64,000 nucleotides of DNA, taken from contig CALVFT010000006.1 in the NCBI GenBank assembly GCA_944326915.1, forward strand, positions 1 through 64,000, in the 5' to 3' direction. Of the stretch, positions 35,341 to 44,283 are shown in pieces. Position numbers and translations under genes: made by a program. This stretch comes from Candidatus Gastranaerophilales bacterium. Lineage in GTDB: Bacteria; Cyanobacteriota; Vampirovibrionia; Gastranaerophilales; Gastranaerophilaceae. A model generated the notes under the pieces. That model saw only the letters and a list, made by a program, of their open reading frames with translations, was not told the DNA's origin and did not search any database. Each line of letters opens with the position of its first letter. Within the stretch, counting starts at the first letter, position 1.

Positions 35341-38300
35341 CTATTCTTTGGTTATGCCTTCGATTAGTATGCAGTTAATTTGGCAGAATGTTTTCAGAAC
35401 TTTTTTAGCTTTTTGAATTTTGATATGTACAGAATTATTTTTTGTTTTTTGTACCAAGGCGAGGGCTTTTTCGTACATTTTGGAAGCACCTTCAATGTAG
35501 TGTTTTTGTTGAGGTGATTTTACAAGTCCTATTTCTTGCAGGTATTTACCATATAGCAAGTATAATCTTGATAGAAGATCGTTTAGGCTAAATTTTTCTG
35601 CAATTGTGATTGCTGATTCTAGGTGTATTTTTGCGGTATCAAAATCAGATATAGTGATACATGCTTCTATGATTATGGTTTTTAGTAAAATTACAAAGAA
35701 GTAGTTATCGATTTTAGGATTTTGTGCTACTTGTAATGCTTGTTCAGCTATTTCCAAGGCATTTTGTGGCCCTTCCGTAACTAGTGTGGCTTCAGCTATC
35801 AAATACCAAGTCAGGAGCGCTCCAATAGCCATTTTTTCTTTTGCAAAGTAAGCAATTTGATCATTATATATTTCTATTGCTTGTTTTGTCTGGTCGTTGT
35901 CTCTGAAAATTTTTCCAAGAAGTGTTTTTAACATGTTTTTGGTGAAGTTATCTCCATTGTTATTTGCAAAGGTAACAATTTGGAAAAGATCTTCTTGCAT
36001 ACCATCATATCGTTTTCTTAGGAAATTATTTATAGTGTTGATAAAATTCCAACGTAGGACAGTTTCATTGTCCATTGTGTTTTCTTGGTATTGTTTAAAA
36101 ACTTCTTCAAGCATTTTTTCGGAATCGGCATATGAGCCTTTCATTGTATTTGCAAATGCAAGTGCGAGTTTGCATTTACAGATGAATAATTCATCTTTGA
36201 TTTTATCTCGTTCAATTATGTCAAATAGTATTGTAAGAATTTCAAAAGAGCGATCATTGCCCTGTAAAATCAAAGCGTTAGCTAACATAAGATATGTTTT
36301 AAGCCAAGTTTCGTAGACAAATTGTAATGAAATATGTTTTGTGTTTTTGTTTTTTGTAAAAAATTCATCAAATACAGGCATAATTTCTGTATCAATCATG
36401 TTGATAATTTGTCCGCAGTTTCCTATATTAAGAAGTGCTTGGAGTTTTGTACATTTTAACAGCGCTACTTCTAATTTATTTTCAGGTTTTGCTTTTTCTA
36501 AGACAGCATCTACGCATTCAACTTCTCCGAAGTAGTTACCTGTTTTTCTACAGCAGGTTGATAGATATGCAAGTAATTCGATTTCTTTTGGGCTGTTTCC
36601 TACTCCTTGTGCGTTAGATATTGCATCTGGAAGGTAATCCATAGCTTCTGATGGGTTTGAGTTGGCAAGAAGCTTTCCAAGTCTTTCTGATATGTTAAAT
36701 CGAGTATTTAAAGTTGCTGTTTCATCAAATTCATTTATTAGTGCCATACATTGTTTTTGGGCTATGGCATATAGGTTTGCATCACCGACAAATGCAGCAA
36801 GACGAGTATTTTTTGTCCAAATATTTAGAGCAAGTGATGCTTCTTTTAGGTTTTGAGCTATAAGTGCAAGAATTGTTATTGAATTTAATGTGAAAGATGT
36901 TAAAGATGTGAAAATTTTCTTGTTTATAGCTTCATAATTTGGATCTTTTTTAGAGTTATTAATAATTGTTTCCCATAAAAGTTGGCTGCTGAACTCAAAA
37001 AATATTTCGTTCATCTGTGTAACATAATCCATTTTTTGTAGATATGTCATTATATCAAGGAATTTTTTATCATCAACTTCAAATATTTCTTTCAAAAGGT
37101 TAATATTTATTTTGTCACCCAAAATAGCAGCACCAATTAGAATATCATATGCAATCGGATTGATGTGAGCTAACAGACCGAGCCTGAATTCAAGTAAGCC
37201 TTTGAAATTTGTACTAAGTTCAAATGGTTGATCTGCAAGTTGACAATCGAATTTTAGGCATAATGCATGATTTATGTATGAAGGGTTCCCGTTGCTGATT
37301 TTGTATATTTGAATTTGTTCATTTTGTGATATGCTTGGAAATCCTTCAATAGAAGATTCCTTGTTTTGAACAAGTTGTTTCATCTGTTCAAAGTCTAAAG
37401 GTGCAATTGCAATATCGAGGTACATATTTTTATTTTTTTGTTGTGGAAAATAAAAATATCCTTTAGCCGGTTTTGCTTCATTATATATTAGTAAAAATTT
37501 AAGTGAATTCCATATATTTGGTCGTTTAATCAGATGACTTATAAAGTCGTATGAAAAACCGTCTATAAAATCAAAATTGTCTACTACAAAAATAATTTGG
37601 TTATCTAGTGTAATTTTGTCAAATATTTTGAATAAACAATTAAATGTTTTTGCTTTGTTTGAAAATAAATCTTCAAAGTTACCTTCTGTATGAGGATATA
37701 AGAAGTTTAATAGGTCAAATACCTCGTTGTTAGATAGTTCTGGAAACTCATTTTTGAAAAATTTTGAGGCATCTTTTTTGAATTGTAAATTATTGATGCA
37801 AATATTTGGCAGATTAAAAAGATTTAGTAACATATCTTGGATAAGTCCGCCAACTGTGAGTTGCGTAATTGATGTACATTTCCCGTATATCCAAGAGTAA
37901 TGTTTGTTGACAAGCTCTTGCATTGCAGATTTTAGGACGATAGTTTTACCAATTCCTTTTTCTCCGCTAAGAGAAAATATTTTTTTGTCTCTTGACAAAA
38001 TACCCTTTACAAGTATATTCTTTGCACTTTCTTGTGAAACAAAGTTCGGAGGGTATTCCAGTTTTATCTGAACATTTTCTTTAGTTTCATCTTTAAGATT
38101 TTCTTTTATTTCTTCTTTGGGTGTCACAAATGAATAGCCGCATTTTCTGCATTTTTCAGCTTCAGGAAAGTTTACACTAGAACAATTTGGACATAATTTT
38201 AGAATTTCTTGTCCACAATTTTTGCATTTTAACTCAAAGATAGAATTTACTGTATTACAGTTTTTGCAAGTAAGTCCGGTTCTAGCTTTGCAGTATGGAC

Positions 38301-38349
38301 ACTTTAAAGAATTTTCAGGGATATTTTTTTTACAGACAGGACATTTCAT
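35341..38349 (-). CDS. Zinc-ribbon, STAND-type NTPase and TPR protein
   Basis: 1002 residues. Three zinc-ribbon pairs occupy the first 75 residues (CPVCKKNIPENSLKCPYC; CKNCNTVNSIFELKCKNC; CPNC ... CRKC). An AAA/NACHT-like ATPase follows, with Walker A SGEKGIGKT and Walker B IIFVVDNFDFID. The C-terminal 500 residues are helical repeats resembling TPR (SLALNIWTKNTRLAAFVGD, ALEIAEQALQVAQNPKIDNY). The architecture matches large signal-transduction NTPases that act on transcription. It is the last gene of a three-gene operon after a sigma factor. Confidence 0.75.
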   Translation of the reverse strand: MKCPVCKKNIPENSLKCPYCKARTGLTCKNCNTVNSIFELKCKNCGQEILKLCPNCSSVNFPEAEKCRKCGYSFVTPKEEIKENLKDETKENVQIKLEYPPNFVSQESAKNILVKGILSRDKKIFSLSGEKGIGKTIVLKSAMQELVNKHYSWIYGKCTSITQLTVGGLIQDMLLNLFNLPNICINNLQFKKDASKFFKNEFPELSNNEVFDLLNFLYPHTEGNFEDLFSNKAKTFNCLFKIFDKITLDNQIIFVVDNFDFIDGFSYDFISHLIKRPNIWNSLKFLLIYNEAKPAKGYFYFPQQKNKNMYLDIAIAPLDFEQMKQLVQNKESSIEGFPSISQNEQIQIYKISNGNPSYINHALCLKFDCQLADQPFELSTNFKGLLEFRLGLLAHINPIAYDILIGAAILGDKININLLKEIFEVDDKKFLDIMTYLQKMDYVTQMNEIFFEFSSQLLWETIINNSKKDPNYEAINKKIFTSLTSFTLNSITILALIAQNLKEASLALNIWTKNTRLAAFVGDANLYAIAQKQCMALINEFDETATLNTRFNISERLGKLLANSNPSEAMDYLPDAISNAQGVGNSPKEIELLAYLSTCCRKTGNYFGEVECVDAVLEKAKPENKLEVALLKCTKLQALLNIGNCGQIINMIDTEIMPVFDEFFTKNKNTKHISLQFVYETWLKTYLMLANALILQGNDRSFEILTILFDIIERDKIKDELFICKCKLALAFANTMKGSYADSEKMLEEVFKQYQENTMDNETVLRWNFINTINNFLRKRYDGMQEDLFQIVTFANNNGDNFTKNMLKTLLGKIFRDNDQTKQAIEIYNDQIAYFAKEKMAIGALLTWYLIAEATLVTEGPQNALEIAEQALQVAQNPKIDNYFFVILLKTIIIEACITISDFDTAKIHLESAITIAEKFSLNDLLSRLYLLYGKYLQEIGLVKSPQQKHYIEGASKMYEKALALVQKTKNNSVHIKIQKAKKVLKTFCQINCILIEGITKE

Positions 38350-38364
38350 AATTTCTTCACCTGT

Positions 38365-38940
38365 CTAATTAAATGCTTGTTTTACTTTTTCCATTAGTTT
38401 GAATAATCTTTTTGATACTTCTGATTGAGATAGACCTGTCTCTGCTGCAATCTCATTTTGAGTCAAACCTTTTTCATATCGCATTACATAAAGTTCCAGA
38501 TATTTTTTATCAGGTTCAGAATCATTTATTGCATATACGGAGTCAATTACTCTTTGTAAAATTTCTTTTTTTATTACAATATCTTCAGGAGTCTCTTGGA
38601 TTTTTACATTCGAATATGATATTTGTGCTGTTGAATAATTCTGAGTAGAATCTTCATGAATTGTTTCTAAAGATACTTCTCCGGTCGACATATAACCTGT
38701 TTTGGTTCTACGAAGTCTGCCTGAATCTTTTAGAACATTAATAATAGAAGTGGTTGCAATCTTTCTTAAATATGCTTCCAATGTCGCATCAGAAGTGACT
38801 GTCTTGACAATCAAAAGTGAACGCTTGCAAGTTTCGTTGAAAAAGTCATCATACAAATCTTCATTATTTGTATATTTTTTATTGTTCTTGATTATTCTCT
38901 CTATTAAATCAATCTTATCTTGAGCTAGTTCTAGTTCCAC
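38365..38940 (-). CDS. Sigma-70-family RNA polymerase sigma factor
   Basis: 191 residues, ECF-like. The N-terminal half has a region-2-like segment (YDDFFNETCKRSLLIVKTVT, then LRKIATTSIINVL), and the C-terminal 70 residues form region 4 with a helix-turn-helix (GLTQNEIAAETGLSQSEVSK). The linker is longer than usual. It lies between the DUF1822-like membrane protein and the NTPase, with 36- and 15-base gaps, all on one strand. The neighbour upstream may act as an anti-sigma anchor. No -35/-10 target can be predicted. Confidence 0.85.
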   Translation of the reverse strand: MELELAQDKIDLIERIIKNNKKYTNNEDLYDDFFNETCKRSLLIVKTVTSDATLEAYLRKIATTSIINVLKDSGRLRRTKTGYMSTGEVSLETIHEDSTQNYSTAQISYSNVKIQETPEDIVIKKEILQRVIDSVYAINDSEPDKKYLELYVMRYEKGLTQNEIAAETGLSQSEVSKRLFKLMEKVKQAFN

Positions 38941-38976
38941 TTCTTATTTTCCTTGTTCTCGAACATTATAGCATAT

Positions 38977-41900
38977 TTATAGATATATTATAAGTCCTAA
39001 ATTAAAATTAGGTCCTTTAACCTCTCCAGCAGGCGGTTTTACGACGTTTAAAGTATTTTTAACAGATTGTAACACAATATCGTCAATTTGTTTAGAACCG
39101 CTGCTATTTACGATATTGGCATCTTGAACATTACCATTATTATCAAGTTTTATATTGACTTTAACTTGGTTTGAGTATGCATATTCTGTTGCAAGCAATA
39201 AATCTGCAGATAAAGATAGTTTTATACTTTTTCCTGCTGTGACAAGATAGCTTTTTATTTTATTGCTATATGACAGGTAATCAGGAATATCCCAAACAAG
39301 TTTTTGTACTGTAATATATGATTCTGTTGAAATCGGCTTTTGTTGCGGTGTTTTTACAGTATTTTTGAGTTCTTTTGAATTTTTTGCTTTTTGAATTTCG
39401 TTTTTATTAATAGCATTAATATCAGGAGTGTTTGTTGCAATTTTTGTTTCTTCTGATACTTTATTTTCAGTATTATTTGCAGAAGTACTTACAGGCTCAC
39501 TTGCAGGCATATCTTCCATAATTCCTGCTTCTGTTGGGTTTTGAGCTAGTGTATCAATATCTGCACTACCGTTTTTAGATTTAAGAAATGCAAATACTGA
39601 TGCAGAAGCAAGTACTGCAACAACAACGGCTGAAGCTAAGATTAGTGTTTTGTTAGAGCCTGTTGATGATTTTGGATAAAGTGCTGCTCCCGGTGGTGGT
39701 TGAAGAGTGTTTTCTTCTTCTGCAAAGTTATGATTGTCTTCGTAATTGTCATCATAGCTATTTTCATCGCTAAATAGCATTTCTAATTTTTGGTTATTAT
39801 CTTCTTCATCATTATTGACAGAGATATCTGGAATTTGTTCTTCCTCATTAGGTATATAATTTGTTTCTACCTGATCTATTAAAGATGCTATATCATCTTC
39901 TACAGATTTTTCTTGTATTTGAGGTTGTGGAATCGGTGTTTTTCTAATGTCTTGTTGAGGTTCAGGGTCATCACCAAATCCTAGTAATGCTTCGATATTT
40001 GTGCTTGGCATATCTTCTGCGTTTGTTTCTTCTGTAGTGATGTTAGTGTTTTCATTGAAATTCTCATTGACTACTTCTGTCTGCATCTCTTGTGGATTTG
40101 AGTTAAGGATATCATCAATTTCTGCTAAGAGATCGTCAGAAGATATCATTTCTTGATTATTGTTTGAATTTGATTCAACATCTGAAAAATCAATGTCATC
40201 TGCAATATTATCAATAGAAATATCTTCTAAATTGTTGTCAGATAGACCTTCAAGTAAATTTTTCCCAAAACTGTCTGTTTTATTTTTTTCATTTTTTTCA
40301 TTAGCTTCTTGATCAGAATATTCAGAAATATTTTCAAAATTATAATCGTCTGATAAGTTTTCAAATATTTGTGGTTCTTCCGCAGTATTTAGATTGTTGT
40401 TGTCATTTTGAGAATATAGATCATCTATGCTCGGCAATATTTCAGATTCTTGTTTTGTTTCATTGGCTAGAATATCTTGGTCTATATTTATATTATTAAA
40501 AGATCTATCTTCCTCTAATGTCTCTAAGTTCATATTCGTATCTGAGAAATCAGGGAAACTATCTTCTATAGATGTTGTGTTAGCAGAAGTATCATTTTCG
40601 TCAATATTTATATCTAGAGGAATATCAATCTCATCAGGTTGAAGTTCTTCTAGTGATAAATTTTCAGAGTTAATATTACTTTGGTTTAACGTACTATTCT
40701 CATCTTCTGAAATATTGATATTATCTGTTTGTATATCGTCAATTGATAGTGGTTCAATATCAATATTATTTTGATTTACTGTGTCAATTTCATCTAGTGC
40801 AATATCCATAGGGCTAGATTGGATATCATCTACTGGTAATGGATCTATACTAATATCATTAGTAGAATTTTCATCAAAATTAATACCGATATCGTCTGTT
40901 GTAAGGTCGTTTATAGGTAATGGGTCTACGTTAATGGTATTCTCATCTAGATTTAATGGAATATCTTCAAAATGATTCTCTTCAAGTTGTTCAAATGACA
41001 CAATGTCATCGGTGTGTAAATTGTCTTGAGAGTCTAAAGTTGTAGCATTTGTATCAATGTTTTCAAAAGGTAATATATTTTCGTCGTTTTCAATTTGTAA
41101 TTCACTAGATTCATTGTTGAAATTCAATTCTTCATTTGAGATATCTTCAATTTTTACAGCATTTGTGTCTGTGTCTTCTTTGATATCATCAATTTCTGGA
41201 ATTTCAATGTCATTTAATGAAATTGAATCTTGAGTACCAAGTTTAAAATCTTGTAATGGTTCTATTTCATTTTGGGCAATAACATTTTTTTCTGTATTAT
41301 TTAAAGGCTCAATTAGATCACTAGTTATATCTAGAGTGTTCTTAGTGATGTCGACAGCGTCTTTTAATAATTCAGTACCATCTGCTATTGCTTCTGTTAA
41401 GGCAGCATCTTCAACGTTTGCTGCAACTGTTCCTGCTGCTAGTGCTCCTAATGCTCCTAATGCAGCAGTAGTTCCAAGATTTGCAGCATCTTCAAGTAAG
41501 TTCCCCTTATCTGTTTTTCCTTCGTCTGAAGGTATTGTAGATTCTAGGTTATCTAAATTATCATTTATTGCGATATCTTCTAAATTATTATCAATATCGG
41601 CAACTGTATCTATTGTTGTAGTATTATCAATTTCTTGAGTCTGTTCCAAGTTAGTATTTTCTGAATTGATTTCATCTGTTTCAAAACCTGAAATAGGTAC
41701 TATGTTGTCTGAAATTATTTCTCGTTTTTGAATATCGTTGTCTGTAAGTGCCCTATATGAAAGCAATTCAAAGTTTTCGAACTCGATAAATCTATCACGT
41801 AGTTCTATAGACTTTGTTAATTGTTCAAGTAAGTACTTTTTATCAGATGCAGAAATTTCGTTATCTATCATTGATAGCATAATAGTTTCTGTTGCTTCCA

Positions 41901-42429
41901 ATACTTCATTTGGTAAAGTTTGATTAGTATTTCCTTGAAAATTTGTTATAAAACGTTTTAAATCAATCGGAGAATTTAGTTTTTCTTTTTCTATAAAATA
42001 ATATGTATCGTTTGCATTATTTTTGTTTATTAACTTTGGTTCAAAAAATCCTAAAAAGCTTACTTGGGTTAAGTCTTGTGCTAATTTAAAAACTACATAG
42101 ATATCAGGGGTAATATTATTTTCAAAATGTGATTTTGGGATGAATATAAAATTCTCATCAAAAACTACTCTTACGTCAATATGGATATTAGGCAGCATTA
42201 CGTCAGCGATATCAACTTCTTCTAAAACTTTTTTTATTGAATGGATATTTCTAATATTATCGATATTGATATTTTCAGAAACCAAATATTTTAGACATAA
42301 TTCTGCACCTAGTGTGTTAATATATGCTCTATTTTGGGTTTCGATATCTGCAAATCCTTTTGCTGCGATGCTTGCTTCTATTTTTTCATTTTCTTCTATG
42401 TAAATTAGTGTGTCTTGACTTAAAACCAT
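38977..42429 (-). CDS. Very long acidic membrane protein, DUF1822-like N-terminus and TonB-like C-terminus
   Basis: 1150 residues. The N-terminal 220 resemble cyanobacterial DUF1822 proteins (RAYINTLGAELCLKYLVSEN; VVFKLAQDLTQVSFLGFFEP). The next 700 are strongly acidic, low-complexity, with Asn/Asp/Ser-rich repeats. One membrane helix lies near residue 927-949 (LILASAVVVAVLASASVFAF). The C-terminal 110 residues form a TonB/TolA-type domain (VKVNIKLDNNGNVQDANIV). It heads the operon with the sigma factor and NTPase. An anti-sigma or envelope-to-transcription link is inferred. Codon choice looks like its neighbours. Confidence 0.65.
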   Translation of the reverse strand: MVLSQDTLIYIEENEKIEASIAAKGFADIETQNRAYINTLGAELCLKYLVSENINIDNIRNIHSIKKVLEEVDIADVMLPNIHIDVRVVFDENFIFIPKSHFENNITPDIYVVFKLAQDLTQVSFLGFFEPKLINKNNANDTYYFIEKEKLNSPIDLKRFITNFQGNTNQTLPNEVLEATETIMLSMIDNEISASDKKYLLEQLTKSIELRDRFIEFENFELLSYRALTDNDIQKREIISDNIVPISGFETDEINSENTNLEQTQEIDNTTTIDTVADIDNNLEDIAINDNLDNLESTIPSDEGKTDKGNLLEDAANLGTTAALGALGALAAGTVAANVEDAALTEAIADGTELLKDAVDITKNTLDITSDLIEPLNNTEKNVIAQNEIEPLQDFKLGTQDSISLNDIEIPEIDDIKEDTDTNAVKIEDISNEELNFNNESSELQIENDENILPFENIDTNATTLDSQDNLHTDDIVSFEQLEENHFEDIPLNLDENTINVDPLPINDLTTDDIGINFDENSTNDISIDPLPVDDIQSSPMDIALDEIDTVNQNNIDIEPLSIDDIQTDNINISEDENSTLNQSNINSENLSLEELQPDEIDIPLDINIDENDTSANTTSIEDSFPDFSDTNMNLETLEEDRSFNNINIDQDILANETKQESEILPSIDDLYSQNDNNNLNTAEEPQIFENLSDDYNFENISEYSDQEANEKNEKNKTDSFGKNLLEGLSDNNLEDISIDNIADDIDFSDVESNSNNNQEMISSDDLLAEIDDILNSNPQEMQTEVVNENFNENTNITTEETNAEDMPSTNIEALLGFGDDPEPQQDIRKTPIPQPQIQEKSVEDDIASLIDQVETNYIPNEEEQIPDISVNNDEEDNNQKLEMLFSDENSYDDNYEDNHNFAEEENTLQPPPGAALYPKSSTGSNKTLILASAVVVAVLASASVFAFLKSKNGSADIDTLAQNPTEAGIMEDMPASEPVSTSANNTENKVSEETKIATNTPDINAINKNEIQKAKNSKELKNTVKTPQQKPISTESYITVQKLVWDIPDYLSYSNKIKSYLVTAGKSIKLSLSADLLLATEYAYSNQVKVNIKLDNNGNVQDANIVNSSGSKQIDDIVLQSVKNTLNVVKPPAGEVKGPNFNLGLIIYL
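40590..40940 (-). repeat. Degenerate 27-30-residue repeats inside the acidic protein
   Basis: Four or five tandem units of the form D-x-x-PL-x-[IV]-[DN]-[DE]-[IL] followed by acidic residues and DEN (for instance IDPLPVDDIQ, IEPLSIDDIQ). Boundaries are approximate; there is no exact DNA repeat. Confidence 0.5.
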
Positions 42430-42612
42430 ATTTTAATTCTCCCCTTCTAATTAATAAGATGACACCAGAAAAAAAAATATTCCATTTTTATTGTAAAGAT
42501 TTGTAAATCTTATTGAAAACAAAAAATATTTGAGCAAAAATTATTTTGTTGACGTTTTATATGCTGGGTCTTTAGTTTAAGATAGGTAGAGTTTAATTGC
42601 AAGGAGGTTTAT

Positions 42613-43017
42613 ATGCTAAGGGCAGTATCAAGTGTTAGTTTTAGAGCCGGTTCTTCGAAGGATTTAGATAGAGTATCTAATGTCGCAGAAAAACCAGTTC
42701 GTCATAAAAACCCTAGTATTCCAGAATTTGAAGAACCTGAAAAGCAAGTTTCACAAGTTGCTGTCGCAGGAGGTGTCGCTGCTGCTTTGTTAGCAACTTG
42801 GGTAGGGCTTGGTATTGCTGTAGGTAGAAAAGGTTCTAGTTGGGAAAAAATTGTACCTTTAGAAGGAGAAAAACTAAAGTTTTCTGAAAAGGTTAAAAAC
42901 TTCTTCTTTGAGGTAGGTAAATCTGCTGATGATACTTATAGAAAAGTCTTTTCTAAACCTCCAAAAGCTCCTGAACCTAAACCTAAAATGAATCTAGAAT
43001 CATTAGCTGAGGAATAA
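42613..43017 (+). CDS. Small membrane protein with N-terminal SFRAG motif
   Basis: 134 residues from MLRAVSSVSFRAG, with a strong AAGGAGG ribosome binding site. One membrane helix lies near residues 55-75 (VAVAGGVAAALLATWVGLGI). The C-terminal 60 residues are basic and Pro-rich, so probably cytoplasmic or periplasmic tail. No family recognised. The N-terminus belongs to the shared pattern. It faces away from the sigma operon. Confidence 0.6.
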   Translation: MLRAVSSVSFRAGSSKDLDRVSNVAEKPVRHKNPSIPEFEEPEKQVSQVAVAGGVAAALLATWVGLGIAVGRKGSSWEKIVPLEGEKLKFSEKVKNFFFEVGKSADDTYRKVFSKPPKAPEPKPKMNLESLAEE

Positions 43018-43028
43018 ATTTTATAAAA

Positions 43029-43056
43029 AAAGGTCTGCAATTCGCAGGCCTTTTTT
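43029..43056. terminator. Bidirectional terminator
   Basis: AAGGTCTGC/GCAGGCCTT stem with AATTC loop (one G-U pair) between A and T runs; it separates convergent genes. Confidence 0.85.
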
Positions 43057-44143
43057 ATTCCAAAAATTCTGACAAAATATTGTTACTGATAAGTATCCCT
43101 TCGTCAGAAAGCTTAAAACCTGTATTAGTTTCTAAAAGATACTTAGAATTAGTGAACTCTTTTATTTGATATGAGTACTTTTCGAGGAAATTGATCCCGA
43201 ATTTGTTGTTAATTTTTTCGATATTTATTCCTTCCATTTTTCTTAGTCCGAGAAAAATTTCTTCTTCTAATTCCTCTTGTTTAGTTACAACATGTTCTGT
43301 TGCATAAGTTGTTGGATTTGAGATGTATTCATTGATATTTGTGCTTTTAGAGTATCTGATGTTATCTTTGTAGCCATGTGCTGCGCAGCCAAATCCGTAG
43401 TAATTTGAATTGTTCCAATAGTTTAGATTATGTTTGGATTCAAATCCTTTTTGGGAAAAATTACTTATTTCATAATGATTAAAGTTTTCGTCTTTTAGTG
43501 TATTGATGGCTTGGAGATACATATCTGCTTGATTATCTTCATTTGGCAAGTTTTGTGGGTAATGTTCATAAAAATAGCAGCCTTCATCAATTTTTAGCCC
43601 ATATAATGAGATATGTTGGATATTTAATTCTACTGCTTTTTTTAGGTCATTTGTAAATTCTGATATGCTTTGGTTTGGTAGGCCATATATAAAATCAAGA
43701 CTTATATTTTGAAATCCATTATTTTGAGCGATTTTAACTGTATCAATAACGTCTTGAGAAGAGTGTTTTCTTCCTATTTGTTGTAATATTCTATCATTAA
43801 ATGTTTGGCAGCCTATACTCAGTCTGTTTATCCCAATTTTTTTCAATTCTTTTAAATAATTATTATCTACTGTTTCAGGATTGATTTCGACTGTAATTTC
43901 TGTTTTGTTATCAAAGTGTAGTTGTTGTAGAATTTTTGAAAAATCATCGCTTGTGAGAAGGGATGGAGTTCCTCCTCCGAAATAAATTGTTGAAAGATTT
44001 TCGTTGTTGTAGTTGGTATTTATATCCTTTATAAGTGCATTAATATACTCATTTTTTAATTCAATTTTTGGAAAAGAAATAAATGAACAATATTTACATT
44101 TTTGTTTGCAAAAAGGGATATGTATGTAAGCGTTTTTTACCAT
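43055..44143 (-). CDS. hemW: HemW-type radical SAM protein (coproporphyrinogen III oxidase-like)
   Basis: 362 residues. The radical SAM motif C-x3-C-x2-C reads FCKQKCKYCSF near residue 12. IYFGGGTPSLLTSDDF is the glycine-rich SAM-binding segment, and NGFQNISLDFIYGLPNQSIS and HISLYGLKIDEGCYFYEHYP are typical of HemW. HemW inserts heme into respiratory enzymes and is often misnamed HemN. The long HemN N-terminus is absent. Length is normal for HemW. Confidence 0.85.
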   Translation of the reverse strand: MVKNAYIHIPFCKQKCKYCSFISFPKIELKNEYINALIKDINTNYNNENLSTIYFGGGTPSLLTSDDFSKILQQLHFDNKTEITVEINPETVDNNYLKELKKIGINRLSIGCQTFNDRILQQIGRKHSSQDVIDTVKIAQNNGFQNISLDFIYGLPNQSISEFTNDLKKAVELNIQHISLYGLKIDEGCYFYEHYPQNLPNEDNQADMYLQAINTLKDENFNHYEISNFSQKGFESKHNLNYWNNSNYYGFGCAAHGYKDNIRYSKSTNINEYISNPTTYATEHVVTKQEELEEEIFLGLRKMEGINIEKINNKFGINFLEKYSYQIKEFTNSKYLLETNTGFKLSDEGILISNNILSEFLE

Positions 44144-44283
44144 AAACTGATTTTACTATAAAAAAATATGTTGATTTTATAAAAATATCCATTAAAAGGT
44201 TGATGTGAAGTTGTAGTAATTCAGATATTGTATTTATGGGGAATATTCATTATCAGACTTGAAAAGGGATAGTTAGCTAACGT

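Noticed and set aside
41336-41638. Plus-strand frames opposite the acidic protein
   Set aside because: Ser/Ile-rich mirrors of Asp/Glu/Asn codons on the other strand.
42549-42590. Promoter for the 42613 gene (TTGACG)
   Set aside because: No convincing -10 box at 16-18 bases.
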